Part shown: one piece after another, positions 36,148-46,800 of the stretch
How the letters are laid out: each line of letters begins with the position of its first letter
Numbering within the stretch: position 1 is the first letter of the stretch
NCBI RefSeq assembly: GCF_029543105.1
Contig: NZ_JARQXB010000001.1
Coordinates: 329,955 to 393,954, forward strand
Origin: Stenotrophomonas sp. HITSZ_GD
GTDB lineage: Bacteria > Pseudomonadota > Gammaproteobacteria > Xanthomonadales > Xanthomonadaceae
Length of the DNA: 64,000 nucleotides
Direction of reading: 5' to 3'
Program-made: the position numbers and the translations under genes
The notes under the pieces: model-generated
The model's input: the letters and a program-made list of their open reading frames with translations, nothing else
Databases searched by the model: none
What the model was told of the DNA's origin: nothing

Positions 36148-37176
36148 TCAGTTGCCGAAGTTGGGGATCGGCATCGCATCCACCGGCACGGTGGTATCCC
36201 GGCCGTCGTCCTGCGCGTCGCGGCTGCCGCGGCGATCGCTCTGGATCTGGTAGTTGCGCCGCTGCAGCCACGCATCGCGGGTCAGCGCGTACTCGTCCAC
36301 CGCCTGGTCGCGCAGCGCGTCCACCGCCAGCAGCTGCGAGCGGGTGTTGACCAGCTGCAGGCCCTGCAGGCCGAAACGCACGGCGCTGTCGTCCACCTGG
36401 CGCAGCGGCGAGAGCGGCGCATCGCCGGCCAGGCCGAAGGTATCGCGCACGGTGCGCGGGCCGAACAGCGGCAGCTCGAAATAGCGCGAGTTGCTCCAGC
36501 CCCACACGCCCAGCGTCTGGCCGAAGTCCTCGGTGCGGCGCGGAATCTTCGCCGCGCTGGCCGGGTCCATCAGGCCGCCGATGCCCAGCGTGGAGTTCAT
36601 CACGAAGCGGCCGAGCGTCTGCAACGCGAACACCGGGTGGCCCTGCAGCAGCTGGTTGACCATCGTCAGCGGCGAACGCAGGTTCTCGAAGAAGTTGCTC
36701 ACGCCCAGGCGCACCGGCTGCGGGGTGACGTTGACGTAGGCGTTCGCCAGCGGGCGGGCGATGCCGCGGTCGATGGCCAGGTTGAAGCGGTGCATCTTGC
36801 GGTTGTAGCCCTCCCATGGGTCGTAGGCGGCCGCGTTGGCACCCCCGCTCGCGGCCGTGTCGCCGGCCGCCGGCGCGGGGCCGCCGTACAGCGCCGCGAA
36901 ATCGTCTTCGGCCTGCGTCGGGGCCGCCGAAGAGGGGCCGGCGTCCGTGGCCGGCGGCACCGATGCGCTCGCCGCGGTGTCTTCCACCGGGGCGGTGGGC
37001 GGCGCGTTGTCCGCGGGCGGCGGCGGGGGCGCGGCGTCGGCGGCGGGCGTCGGAGGGACGGCCGTCGCAGGCACCGGCGTGCCGGGCGAGGGCGCGGACG
37101 CAGTGCGGGAACCCTGGCTGGCACAGGCCGCCAGCAGGACGATCGCGGCAAGAAGCGGAAGGCGAAGGACGTTCAT
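36148..37176 (-). CDS. mlaA: Phospholipid-binding lipoprotein MlaA
   Basis: A 342-residue outer-membrane lipoprotein (MNVLRLPLLAAIVLLAACAS, lipobox LAAC) that removes mislocated phospholipids from the outer leaflet and passes them to MlaC. After an alanine/proline-rich linker (about residues 20-110) comes the MlaA/VacJ domain: YDPWEGYNRKMHRFNLAIDRGIARPLA, then NFFENLRSPLTMVNQLLQG and DFGQTLGVWG. It ends with a polar tail. The linker is longer than in E. coli MlaA. It is the last gene of the mla operon, 1 nt after mlaB. Confidence 0.95.
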   Translation of the reverse strand: MNVLRLPLLAAIVLLAACASQGSRTASAPSPGTPVPATAVPPTPAADAAPPPPPADNAPPTAPVEDTAASASVPPATDAGPSSAAPTQAEDDFAALYGGPAPAAGDTAASGGANAAAYDPWEGYNRKMHRFNLAIDRGIARPLANAYVNVTPQPVRLGVSNFFENLRSPLTMVNQLLQGHPVFALQTLGRFVMNSTLGIGGLMDPASAAKIPRRTEDFGQTLGVWGWSNSRYFELPLFGPRTVRDTFGLAGDAPLSPLRQVDDSAVRFGLQGLQLVNTRSQLLAVDALRDQAVDEYALTRDAWLQRRNYQIQSDRRGSRDAQDDGRDTTVPVDAMPIPNFGN

Positions 37177-37177
37177 G

Positions 37178-37495
37178 TCAGCTCGCGACAGGCGGAGGGG
37201 ACGCCTGGAAATCCAGAGAAGGGGTCAAACGATACGCGGCGATCAGCTCGGCCAGCCCGGCGGGTTCGCCCAGCAGCGCCGGCTCGCCGCCGCTCGCGCG
37301 CAGGCGCGCGGCCAGCTCGGCCAACAATGCCACGCCCGCGCTGTCCACGCGCTCGACGCCGCGCAGGTCCAACGTGCGCACGCCGGCCAGCGACGTGCTG
37401 GCGGAGGGCCACAGCGCGGTGGCCGCGGCACGGTCGAGCGCGCCGGTCAGCACCAGCGCATCGCCGTTACGACGCAGGGCGGCGTTACTTGCCAC
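37178..37495 (-). CDS. mlaB: STAS-domain protein MlaB
   Basis: A 105-residue protein with an STAS fold (ALVLTGALDRAAATALWPSA, then LDLRGVERVDSAGVALLAELAARLRASGG), including the conserved DSAG loop. MlaB binds MlaF in the cytoplasm and is needed for activity of the MlaFEDB transporter. No ATG lies before the domain; I use a GTG that overlaps the end of mlaC by 11 nt, consistent with translational coupling. It sits between mlaC and mlaA. Confidence 0.88.
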   Translation of the reverse strand: MASNAALRRNGDALVLTGALDRAAATALWPSASTSLAGVRTLDLRGVERVDSAGVALLAELAARLRASGGEPALLGEPAGLAELIAAYRLTPSLDFQASPPPVAS

Positions 37496-38159
37496 TGCTC
37501 TTGCCGCCCGCCTGCTGGCCGGCCTGCAAGGTGCCGTCGCGCAGTTCCTTGGCGACCTCGGCGATGCCCTTCTGGCGCAGCGGGGCGTCGAACTGGGTCT
37601 TGAAGGTCTGCACGTAGGAAATGCCTTCGATGCGCACATCGAAGATCTTCCAGACGCCATCCACATTGCGCATCAGGTAGTCCACCGGCGTGGGGTCGTT
37701 GCCCGGGCGCAGCAATTCGGTCGCCACCACTACGCCGCGGTTGCCCGGCAGCGCGCTCTCGGACTTGCCGCGGAAAGTCGGCTTGCCCTCGAACTCCAGC
37801 AGCGCATCGCCGTAGCGCTGCATCAGGTTGTCGGCCATCGCATCGGCGAACAGCTTGATGTCCGCGTCCGAGGCGCCGCGGCCGTGCAGGCCCAGCACCA
37901 GGCGGGCGGCGTAGTCGCGGTCGAAGGACTTGTTGAGCTCGCCGTCGATGAACTGGCGCAGCGCGGTCGGGTTCTTGCGGAACTCGGCGCGGCGCTGTTC
38001 CAGCGTGGTCAGGATGCGCGTGCTGGTGTCGATCACGGTGCGGGTGGCCGCGCCGTTGGAGGTGGCGGCCGCGGCCGGCGCGTTCTGCGCCAGGGCCAGG
38101 GCGGGGGTGGCCGCGGCCAGGGCGACGGCCAGGAGGGAGGTGGTCAGTCGGATCTTCAT
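37485..38159 (-). CDS. mlaC: Periplasmic phospholipid shuttle MlaC
   Basis: A 224-residue protein with a signal peptide (MKIRLTTSLLAVALAAATPALALA) and an MlaC/Ttg2D domain (FIDGELNKSFDRDYAARLVLGLHGR, then YLMRNVDGVWKIFDVRIEGISYVQTFKTQF). It carries phospholipids between the outer-membrane MlaA and the inner-membrane MlaFEDB complex. The stop codon of mlaD overlaps the mlaC start, giving translational coupling. The C-terminus is Gly/Lys-rich. Confidence 0.95.
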   Translation of the reverse strand: MKIRLTTSLLAVALAAATPALALAQNAPAAAATSNGAATRTVIDTSTRILTTLEQRRAEFRKNPTALRQFIDGELNKSFDRDYAARLVLGLHGRGASDADIKLFADAMADNLMQRYGDALLEFEGKPTFRGKSESALPGNRGVVVATELLRPGNDPTPVDYLMRNVDGVWKIFDVRIEGISYVQTFKTQFDAPLRQKGIAEVAKELRDGTLQAGQQAGGKSSGK

Positions 38160-38686
38160 GGTTGCGGTTCCGTGGAGGCGGGGGATGGGGTGGCGTCTTC
38201 GGGCGCGGCTTTCTCGCCGCCGCCGGTGCCGCCACCGCTGAACATGTACTTGCCGACCAGCTGGAGCAGGTCCACCGCCGGCTGGGTGAAGGCGATTTCC
38301 TCGCCGGGCTTGAGCACGTCCGGGTCGCCGCCCGGCTGCAGGCCGATATAGCTCTCGCCCAGCAGGCCACTGGTGAAGATGCCCGCCGAGGTATCGGCCG
38401 GCAGGTCCTTGTAGCGGTCGTCCAGCGCCAGCGTCACCACCGACTCGAAGGTCTTCGGGTCCAGGCTGATGTCCGACACGCGGCCGACATTGACGCCGCC
38501 GATGCGCACCGGCGCCTGCGGGCGCAGCTGGCCGATCTGGGTGAAGCGCGCCATCAACGTGTATTCGCTGTGGCCAAAGCCCAGGCGCTGGTTGGTGGAG
38601 GCCACCGCCAGCACCAGCAGCGAGGCCAAGGTCAGCAGCAGGAACGCGCCAACGGAAAATTCGAGTCTGGGTCCACGCATGGCCAT
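38156..38686 (-). CDS. mlaD: MCE-domain protein MlaD
   Basis: A 176-residue inner-membrane protein with one N-terminal helix (FSVGAFLLLTLASLLVLAVAS) and an MCE domain (YTLMARFTQIGQLRPQAPVRIGGVNVGRVSDI, then GIFTSGLLGESYIGLQPGG). MlaD forms the hexameric ring in the periplasm through which lipids pass between MlaC and the ABC transporter. The tail is proline- and glycine-rich. It overlaps mlaC by 4 nt and lies 34 nt downstream of mlaE. Confidence 0.95.
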   Translation of the reverse strand: MAMRGPRLEFSVGAFLLLTLASLLVLAVASTNQRLGFGHSEYTLMARFTQIGQLRPQAPVRIGGVNVGRVSDISLDPKTFESVVTLALDDRYKDLPADTSAGIFTSGLLGESYIGLQPGGDPDVLKPGEEIAFTQPAVDLLQLVGKYMFSGGGTGGGEKAAPEDATPSPASTEPQP

Positions 38687-38720
38687 TACAGTCCTGACAG
38701 GTCGGGAGCCTTCCGCATGC

Positions 38721-39470
38721 TCATTGGAACAGCATCGCGGAAAGGACGAAGTTGAACATCAGCACCAGCAGCGAGGCGTTCACCACCGCGCGGGTGGTCG
38801 CCACCGAGGTACCTTCGATGGTGGGTTCGGCATGGAAACCGACGTAGGCGGCCACCAGCGCGGCGGTGCCGCCGAAGATCGCCGACTTGAGCAGCGCCAC
38901 GCCGAAGTCGTCCCATAGGTCGACGCTGCCGCGCAGCCCGGACCAGAACGTGCCGTTGTCGATGCCCAGCACGTGCACCGCCTCGAAGTAGCCGCCGCTG
39001 ATCGCCAGCGAGCAGAACACCGCGGTGAGCAACGGCACCGTGAGCACGGCGGCCCAGAAGCGCGGCGCCACCGCCTTGGCCACCGGGTCGATGGCCATCA
39101 GCTCCAGCGCCTTGATCTGGTCGGTGGCGCGCATCAGGCCCAGCTCGGCGGCGATCGAGCTGCCGGCGCGGCCGATGAACAGCAGCGCGGTCAGCACCGG
39201 CGCCAGCTCGCGGTACAGCGACAGGCCCAGCAGCGTGGACAGCGCGTCGGACGCGCCGTACGTGGTGAGCGTGCGATAACCCTGCAGGGTCAGCACCAGC
39301 CCCACGAAGGCACCGCCCACCGCGATGATCGGCAGCGAGCGCGCGCCCACCTTGTAGATCTCGCGCGTCAGCTCGGCGAAGAAGTCCGCCGTGGGCACCG
39401 AACGGCGCAGCACGCTCAGCGAGAACAGGCCGGCGCGGCCCAGCGACTGGATGGAGGACACGACGGGCAT
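38721..39470 (-). CDS. mlaE: ABC transporter permease MlaE
   Basis: A 249-residue permease starting MPVVSSIQSLGRAGLFSLSVL, with about five membrane helices and the MlaE/TtgB2 signature (GGAFVGLVLTLQGYRTL, then LYRELAPVLTALLFIGRAGSSIAAELG). It forms the dimeric membrane core of the MlaFEDB lipid transporter. Its ATG overlaps the mlaF stop (ATGA), the usual form of coupling in this operon. Confidence 0.95.
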   Translation of the reverse strand: MPVVSSIQSLGRAGLFSLSVLRRSVPTADFFAELTREIYKVGARSLPIIAVGGAFVGLVLTLQGYRTLTTYGASDALSTLLGLSLYRELAPVLTALLFIGRAGSSIAAELGLMRATDQIKALELMAIDPVAKAVAPRFWAAVLTVPLLTAVFCSLAISGGYFEAVHVLGIDNGTFWSGLRGSVDLWDDFGVALLKSAIFGGTAALVAAYVGFHAEPTIEGTSVATTRAVVNASLLVLMFNFVLSAMLFQ

Positions 39471-40267
39471 CAGGCGGCGCTCCGCTGGGGCGTGCGCGGC
39501 ACGGCGTCGAAGGGGATCGGACCATCCGGCTGGCCGTGCAGGAACTGCAGCACCAGCGGGTCGGTACTCTCGCGCAACTGCGCGGGCGTGCCGGCGAAGA
39601 CGATGCCGCCATTGGCGATCACCACCGCCTGGTCGCAGATCGGCAAGGTCTCGTGGACGTGGTGGCTCACGATCACGCTGGTCAGGCCCAGGCTCTCGTT
39701 GAGGCGGTGGATCAGGCTCATGATCACGCCGCTGGCGATCGGGTCCAGCCCGGTCAGCGGTTCGTCGTAGATCATCAGCGGCGGGTCCAGCGCCAGCGCG
39801 CGGGCCAGCGCCACGCGCCGGGCCATGCCGCCGGACAGCTCGCGCGGCCACGCATCGGCGGTGGCCAGCAGGCCGACCGCCTGCAGCTTCATCTCCACCA
39901 GGCGGCGCAGCACCGGCGCCGGCAGCCGGGTATGCGTGCGCAGCGGCAGCGCCACGTTCTCGGCCACGGTGAGGTCGGTGAGCAGCCCATTGCCCTGCAG
40001 CAGCACGCCGATGTTGCGGCGCATCTGCAGCAGCGCACGCGAATCGCGCGGCACCGGCTCGCCGAACAGGCGCAGGCTGCCGGCCACCGGGTGCAGCTCG
40101 CCAGTGAGCGCAGCCAGCAGCGTCGACTTGCCGCTGCCCGAGGGGCCCAGCACCGCCGTGATGCTGCCGCGCGGCACGTCGAGCGAAACGTCGCGCAGGA
40201 TCGCCCGGCCGCCACGATCGATGCGCACACCGGACAACTGGACGACAGGGGTATCGTTCACCGACAT
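39470..40267 (-). CDS. mlaF: ABC transporter ATPase MlaF
   Basis: A 265-residue ATPase of the phospholipid transporter. It starts MSVNDTPVVQLSGVRIDRGG and has Walker A GPSGSGKST (about residues 38-46), the Q loop in GVLLQGNGLLTDLTV, the ABC signature LSGGMARR, Walker B PLMIYDEPLTGLD and a switch His in SHHVHET. It is first in mlaFEDCB-mlaA. Upstream (40338-40366) is a good promoter, and the leader of about 60 nt contains no reading frame of note. Confidence 0.95.
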   Translation of the reverse strand: MSVNDTPVVQLSGVRIDRGGRAILRDVSLDVPRGSITAVLGPSGSGKSTLLAALTGELHPVAGSLRLFGEPVPRDSRALLQMRRNIGVLLQGNGLLTDLTVAENVALPLRTHTRLPAPVLRRLVEMKLQAVGLLATADAWPRELSGGMARRVALARALALDPPLMIYDEPLTGLDPIASGVIMSLIHRLNESLGLTSVIVSHHVHETLPICDQAVVIANGGIVFAGTPAQLRESTDPLVLQFLHGQPDGPIPFDAVPRTPQRSAA

Positions 40268-40337
40268 TTCTTGGACACAGGGATTCGCGGAAGAATTGGT
40301 CGCGGCGGCTGAACTTAACCGAACTGGACCGTGCAGT

Positions 40338-40366
40338 ATTGTCGCATCCGCTTCCGGCCGGCACAA
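40338..40366 (-). promoter_or_regulatory. Promoter of the mla operon
   Basis: On the minus strand, TTGTGC (40366-40361) and GACAAT (40343-40338) have a 17-nt spacer, about 70 nt upstream of the mlaF start. Confidence 0.65.
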
Positions 40367-40490
40367 AGGCCGAAGGCGCATCCAGGCCGAAACACCGTGT
40401 CCCTCGTGCGGGCCAATCGCATGTGCCACAGGCAACGGGCACCGACGGCCGGGGCTCGTCCGCTCCTGGCCGCTGGGGCAAGATGACGGG

Positions 40491-43400
40491 ATGACGCTGG
40501 CCGTTCCCGACTTCCGCCTGTACCACTCCAACTCGCTGGAAGTCCTCGCCGGATTGCTGGCCGAGCAGCTGCGACGCCCGGCGCCGGGACAATCGCTGCT
40601 GGTGCCGGACCTGGTGCTGATCCCGCAGGTGGCGATGCGGCGCTGGCTGCAGGCCTCGCTCGCGGCAGAGCACGGCGTGGCGGCCAACCTCGAATTCCTC
40701 ACCCCCGGCGAGTTCGTCTCGCGCGCGCTGGACGCCAATGTCGAGGGCGGCGCGGACGATCTGGACGCCGACACCCTGCACTGGCATCTATACGCCGCCC
40801 TGCGCGATGCCCGCCTGATGGCGCGCCCGCCGATGCGCGCGCTGGCCGACTATCTCGCCGGCGACGACCCGCTCAAGGCCTGGGCGCTGGCCGCCGAACT
40901 GGGCGAGGTGTTCGAGAAGTACCAGGCCTGGCGCCGCGACTGGCTGCTGCGCTGGGAAGCCGGCGCCGATCCGGAAGACCCCCAGGCGATCCTGTGGCGG
41001 CGCGTGGCCGAAGGCCACGGTTATCGCGCCCGGCGCATCCACGAGTACCTGGGCCGCTTCGGCGAGGGCGCGGCGGCGCTGCCGCGCGGGTTGCCGCCGC
41101 GGCTGTTCGCCTTCGCCACGTTGAACATCTCCCCCGACGTGCTGCGCGTGCTCGCCACCCAGGCGCGGGTCGGCACGCTGCACTTCTATATGCCCAGCCC
41201 CACGCGCACCTACTGGGGCGACCTGCAGACCCGCGGCGAGCTGCGCGGCGCGGGCGGGGAAGCGGATGTGGCCGACAACCCCCTGCTGCAGGCCTGGGGC
41301 GCGGCGGGACGGGACTTCGCCGCGCTGCTGGGCAGCTACGAGGTCGTCCACCCCACCGGCGATTTCCCCGCCTACGCGGACCCCGAACAAGGCGCGCAGG
41401 GTGCGCCCGGCCTGTTGCAGCGCCTGCAGGGCGACCTGTTCCATCGCCGCGCGCTGCCCGCCGCGCCGCCGCGCGCGCAGGTCGACCGGCACGATCCCAG
41501 CCTGCAGGTGCACGCCTGCCACACCCGCCTGCGCGAGTTGCAGGTGCTGCAGGACCAGTTGCGCGCACTGCTGGAAGACCCGCGTTTCGATCCGCCGCTG
41601 GAACCGCGCCAGATCGCGGTGCTGGCGCCGGACATCGACCCCTACGTGCCTTACCTGGACGCGGTGTTCGGCGGCCACGCCGGCGAAGGCGCCTTGCCCT
41701 ACGCCCTGGCCGACACCAGCCCGCTGGCGAGCGAGCCGCTCGCCGACGTATTTCTTTCCCTGCTCGCGCTGCCGGTGTCGCGCTTCGGCCTGCACGAGAT
41801 CCTGGACCTGCTCGCCAGTGCGCCGATCGCCGAGGCCGCCGCGCTGGACGAAGCCGCGCTCGAACGGCTGCGCGAGTGGCTGCACGCCGCCGGTGCCCGC
41901 TGGGGCATCGACGCGGCGCACCGCGCCCGGCACCAGGCGCCCGCCGACGACGCGTATACGTGGCGCTTCGCGCTCGATCGCCTGCTGCTGGGCCATGCGT
42001 CCGGCGAGGAGCACGACATCGACGGCATCGCGCCGTGGCCGCACCTGGAAGGCAGCGCGCTCGATGCGCTGGACACCTTGCTGCGCCTGTTGCGCGTACT
42101 CGAACGCCAGCAGCTGGCGCTGGCCGAACCGATGCCGCCGGCGCTCGCCCGCGAACGCCTGCTCGAATTGCTTGCCGCGCTGGTGCCGGTGAATCCCGCT
42201 GCGCCGCGCGCCCAGCGCGCGCTGGAGCGCCTGCGCGGCCTGATCGACGATTTCGCCCGCAGCGCGGAACGTGCCGGCTTCACCGCACCGATGGCGCCGG
42301 AAGTGGTGCGCGCGCATTTCGCCGCCGTGCTGGCCCAGGCCGATACCCGCGCCCCGCTGCTGACTGGCGGCATCAGCTTCGGGCGCATGGTGCCAATGCG
42401 CCTGCTGCCGTTCCGGGTCATCTGCCTGCTCGGCATGAACGACGGCGACTTCCCGCGCCGCGACCCGGCCGCCGGGCTCAACCGCCTCACCGCCGAGCTC
42501 GGCACGCAGCGCCGCCGCATCGGCGACCGGTCCACCCGCGAGGACGACCGCTTCCTGTTCCTGCAGCTGTTTGCCTCCGCGCAGGACGTGTTCTACCTCA
42601 GCTATCTCGGCGCCGACCCGCGCGACGGCAGCGCCCGCGAACCTTCCGTGCTGGTCAGCGAACTGCTGGCCAGCGCCGCGCAGGCGCATGCCGATCCGCA
42701 GGCCGCCAGGGACGCGCTCATCGTGCGCCACCCGCTGCAACCCTTCGCCGCCACCGCCTTCGGCGCGGCCGAGGAAGGCGCACCCGACCCGCGCCGCTTC
42801 AGTTACCGCGCCGCCTGGCGCCCGGCCGTGGACAGCCTGGCCGGGCAACGCGAGCTGCTCGCGCCGTGGGTCGATGCGGACCTTTCCACCGAGGCCCACG
42901 CGCCGCCCGACAGCCTCGCCATCGACGACCTGCGCCGGCTCTTCGGCGATCCGGCGGGCCAGTTCCTGCGTCATCGCCTCGGCCTGCGGCTGCCCGCGCC
43001 CGGCGAGATCGACCGCGACCTGGAACCGCTGCGCCCGGCCAGTGGCGGCCTGACGCAATACGCCTTGCAGCAGGAAGTGTTCGCCGCCGCGCTCGCCGGC
43101 GAGGTGGACGGTCTTTACGAACGCCTGCGCGCGCGCGCGCTGCTGCCGTCCGGGCCTTTGGGCCGTCGTGACCTCGAACAGCAGCTGCACGCACTGCTGC
43201 CCTACGTGCAGGCATTCAAGCAGTGGGGCGGCGCCGGCGCGGCGCAGTCGCGGCGGCTGCAGGTGGAGATCGACGGCGTGCCGCTGCATGGCCGCCTGCA
43301 CGCGTGGTATCCGGCGGGCGTCGGCCGGGTGAACCTGGGCCCGCTCACCGGGCGCGCGGCCATCCGCCACGGCCTGGAATGGTTGCTGCTGCGCGCGGCC

Positions 43401-43862
43401 GGCGAACAGGCGCCTTTCCAGCGCTTCTTCGAGGGCGAGGAAGGCGTGGGGCCGCACCCGATGGATATCGAGCCGCTGCCGCCGGCGCAGGCGCGCGCCG
43501 CCCTTTCGCAGCTGCTCGCGCTGTACCGCCGGGGCGTGCAGGTGCCGCTGGCTTTCGCGCCTTACACCAGTTGGAAGTACTACCGCGCCGCGCGCACGGG
43601 CGACTACGACAAGGCGATTCGCGAGGCCGCCGCCCAATGGCAGGGTAACCACGGCTGGGGCGAATCTTCCGGTGCCGCCATCGCGCTGGTGAACCGTGGC
43701 CGCGATCCGTTCGCCGACGTGCACGACTTCATCGACTTCGCCGATACCAGCCACCGCCTCTACGCCCTGCTGGAAACCGGCCACTCCGGCGCGCCGGTGG
43801 ACCCGGCCGAGCTGGCCGAGCGCTGGCGCGCCTGGCGCGGCACGCAGGAGGACGCCGAGTGA
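40491..43862 (+). CDS. recC: Exodeoxyribonuclease V subunit RecC
   Basis: A 1123-residue subunit of the RecBCD helicase-nuclease, almost the length of E. coli RecC (1122). It starts MTLAVPDFRLYHSNSLEVLAGLLAEQ and has RecC segments such as VLIPQVAMRRWLQ, LFAFATLNISPDVLRVL, ICLLGMNDGDFPRR and a nuclease-fold remnant near the C-terminus without a helicase Walker A. RecC scans for Chi sequences and splits the strands. AAGAT followed by GACGGG before the ATG may be a -10 box of a leaderless mRNA. It overlaps recB by 4 nt (GTGA). Confidence 0.95.
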   Translation: MTLAVPDFRLYHSNSLEVLAGLLAEQLRRPAPGQSLLVPDLVLIPQVAMRRWLQASLAAEHGVAANLEFLTPGEFVSRALDANVEGGADDLDADTLHWHLYAALRDARLMARPPMRALADYLAGDDPLKAWALAAELGEVFEKYQAWRRDWLLRWEAGADPEDPQAILWRRVAEGHGYRARRIHEYLGRFGEGAAALPRGLPPRLFAFATLNISPDVLRVLATQARVGTLHFYMPSPTRTYWGDLQTRGELRGAGGEADVADNPLLQAWGAAGRDFAALLGSYEVVHPTGDFPAYADPEQGAQGAPGLLQRLQGDLFHRRALPAAPPRAQVDRHDPSLQVHACHTRLRELQVLQDQLRALLEDPRFDPPLEPRQIAVLAPDIDPYVPYLDAVFGGHAGEGALPYALADTSPLASEPLADVFLSLLALPVSRFGLHEILDLLASAPIAEAAALDEAALERLREWLHAAGARWGIDAAHRARHQAPADDAYTWRFALDRLLLGHASGEEHDIDGIAPWPHLEGSALDALDTLLRLLRVLERQQLALAEPMPPALARERLLELLAALVPVNPAAPRAQRALERLRGLIDDFARSAERAGFTAPMAPEVVRAHFAAVLAQADTRAPLLTGGISFGRMVPMRLLPFRVICLLGMNDGDFPRRDPAAGLNRLTAELGTQRRRIGDRSTREDDRFLFLQLFASAQDVFYLSYLGADPRDGSAREPSVLVSELLASAAQAHADPQAARDALIVRHPLQPFAATAFGAAEEGAPDPRRFSYRAAWRPAVDSLAGQRELLAPWVDADLSTEAHAPPDSLAIDDLRRLFGDPAGQFLRHRLGLRLPAPGEIDRDLEPLRPASGGLTQYALQQEVFAAALAGEVDGLYERLRARALLPSGPLGRRDLEQQLHALLPYVQAFKQWGGAGAAQSRRLQVEIDGVPLHGRLHAWYPAGVGRVNLGPLTGRAAIRHGLEWLLLRAAGEQAPFQRFFEGEEGVGPHPMDIEPLPPAQARAALSQLLALYRRGVQVPLAFAPYTSWKYYRAARTGDYDKAIREAAAQWQGNHGWGESSGAAIALVNRGRDPFADVHDFIDFADTSHRLYALLETGHSGAPVDPAELAERWRAWRGTQEDAE

Positions 43863-46800
43863 GCGCGCCCGCCACCCGCGATCCCTATCTCGATCTGCCC
43901 TTGGCCGGCGTGCAGCTGATCGAGGCCAGCGCCGGTACCGGCAAGACCTTCACTCTGGCCACGCTCTTCACCCGGCTCGTGGTCGAGCGCGGGTTGCGCA
44001 TCGGCCAGATCCTGTCGGTGACCTTCACCGAGGCCGCCACCCAGGAGCTGCGCCGCCGCATCCGCGAGCGGCTGGTGCTGGCGCTGCAACTGGTCCCGGA
44101 CGAGGCGACCGTTGCGGACCTGCCCGACGCGCCCGACGCGCGGCTGACCGCCGAGCTGCTGCGCGCGCATCTGGCCCAAGGGACCGAGGCACCGTCGCGC
44201 CTTCGCCGGCGGCTGCAACAGGCGGTCGAGGAGATCGACCTGGCCGCGATCTTCACCATCCATGGGTTCTGCGCCCGCGTGCTGCGCGAATACGCACTGG
44301 AAAGCGGGCAGGTCCTGGCCGCGCCGGAACTGCTGCCCAATGACCGCGAGCTCCTCGCCGAAGCCGCCGCCGACCTGTGGCGTGCCCGTGCGGTGGATCC
44401 GGCAATGGCCGAAGACCTTATTTCGCTGTGGCCGGGCGGGCCGGATGCGCTGGCGCGCGACCTCGCCGACCTGGTGCGCCACCCGGCGCTGCTGCCCGCA
44501 GAGCCCGCACCGCAGGCCGATGCCGATGGCGTCGCGCTCGTGCAGGCGTCGCTCGACGCCGCCGCCGCGCTGGGCGCATCGTTCCGTGCGCACGGCACCG
44601 CGTTCTTCGAAGCCGTGTTCGCCGCCATCGAAGGCGGCGTGCTCAGCAAGGTGAGCTACAAGGCCGATTGGCTCACCTCGTTGTGGCACTGGTTCGAGGG
44701 CTTCGCCGCCATGCCGCCCGGCAGCGCGCCGCCGCCGCATCCCAAGCTGGCCAAGCTCGTCGTGGACGAATTGGCGCGCGGTACCAACAAGAATTCCGCC
44801 GGGCGCACCCCCGCCTCGCCGCTGAGCCACGAGATCGACGGCTACCTCGCCGCGCGGGCGCGTATCGAGGAATGGCGCGGACGCCGCCGCATCCGCCTGT
44901 TGCACGCCCTGCGCCGGGACGCCATCGCGCGGCTGGCGCTGCTCAAGCGCCAGCGCCGGGTGCAGACCTATGACGACCTCGTCGAAGGCGTGGCGCAAGC
45001 GCTGCAAGGGCCGCAGGGCGCCACGCTGGCGCAGCGCCTGCGGGCGCAGTACGCCATCGCGCTGGTCGACGAATTCCAGGACACCGACCCTCGCCAGTGG
45101 ACGATCTTCTCCAACGTGTTCGGCGAGGGGCCGTTGGCGCGCGAGGCCGGGCTCGTGCCGGCGCTGCTGCTGATCGGTGATCCCAAGCAGGCCATCTACG
45201 GTTTCCGCGGCGGCGACGTGCGGACCTACCTCGCCGCCGCCGGCACCGCCGTGCGCGCGCCGCCGCTGGCGCACAACTTCCGCTCGCGGCCCGGCCTGCT
45301 CGCGGCAATCGATGCGATGTACGCGCAGGCCGGCTACGAGGCGGCCTTCGTCACCGAGGGCATCGCCTTCCAGCCGGTCCAGGCGGGTACGCAGCGCGCC
45401 GACGCCGACCTGCAACGCGATGGCGCGCCCGCGCCGGCATTGACGCTCTGGCAGGCACCGGAGCCCACCGCCTTCGACAGCAAGGGCAAGCCCAAGCCTT
45501 TCAACGCCGGACCTGCGGCGGACCTGTGCACGGCGGCGTGCGTGGCGGCCATCCACGGCTGGCTCGCCGCCGCGCGTGCCGGCACCGCCACGGTCGGCGA
45601 CCGCACCGTGCAGGCCGGCGATATCGCTGTGCTGGTGCGCGACCACCGGCAGGCCAGCCGCATCCAGCAGGCGCTGGGCGCGGCGGGAATTCCCGCCGTC
45701 GCCGCCGGCCGCCGCAGCCTGTTCGCCACCGCCGAGGCCCACGAACTGCTCGCGCTGCTGCAGGCGCTGCTCGATCCGGGCGACGACGCGCGGCTGCGCG
45801 CCGCGCTGGCCACCGTGCTGGTGGGCGAGGACGCCGCGGCGATCGCCGCGCTGGAACACGACGGCGAACGCCATCGCCGCTGGCAGCAGCGCGCGCTGGA
45901 CTGGCGCGAGCGCTGGCAACGCGGCGGGCCGCTGGCGCTGGTGGGGGACATCGGCGCCGAACAAGGCCCCCGCCTGCTGGCGCTGCTGGACGGCGAGCGC
46001 CGCCTCACCAACTACCTGCAGCTGGCCGAGCTGCTGCAGGAAGCCGATGCGCGCGCGCTGGGCCCGCATGGCCTGGTCGACTGGCTGGCGCGCCGCATCG
46101 CCAATGCCGACGATGGCGACGAAGCCCAGCAGCTGCGCCTGGAATCGGATGCGCACCGCGTGCAGATCGTCACCCTGCACAAGAGCAAGGGCCTGGAATA
46201 TCCGCTGGTGTTCCTGCCCTACGTGGGCATCGGCCGCCGCGCCGCGGGCCCGGGCAACTACTGCATCGTCCCCGGCCAGGACGCACACCGCGTGCTGCAC
46301 TGGAATGTCGGCAAGGACGATCCGGACTGGAGCGCCGCCGAGGCCGCCTGGCGCGAGGAACAACGCGCCGAGGACGCGCGCCTGCTCTATGTCGGCCTTA
46401 CCCGCGCCGAGCATGCCTTGTGGATTGCGACCGGCTGCTTCCACGGCCACGAGCGCACCGCCTTGCGCGGCATGGTGGCCGACGTTGGCGCCCTGCAGGC
46501 CGCCACCGGTAACGGCGTAATCGCCATCGACCGCACGCCGCCGCCGGCCGCCTTGCCGCGCCTGCCCGCCGCCGAGGAGCGCCAGGTGCCGCCCGCGCGC
46601 GTGCCGCAGCGGGCCGTGGCCCCGGACTGGTGGGTCTACAGCTTCACCCAGCTGGCCAATGCCGATGCCGGCCTCGCCCACGACCCGATGGCCAGCGCCA
46701 CGGTGGAAAGCACGGGCGGCGGCGACGAGCCGCCCGCCACCGACACGCCAGTGGCACCGGTCGAGTCCGAACCGTTCGACCCGCGCTTTGCCGGCAACCG

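Noticed and set aside
40268..40490. Reading frames in the mlaF-recC divergent region
   Set aside because: Apparent N-terminal extensions of recC and mlaF here lack family sequence; the region fits promoters and leaders.
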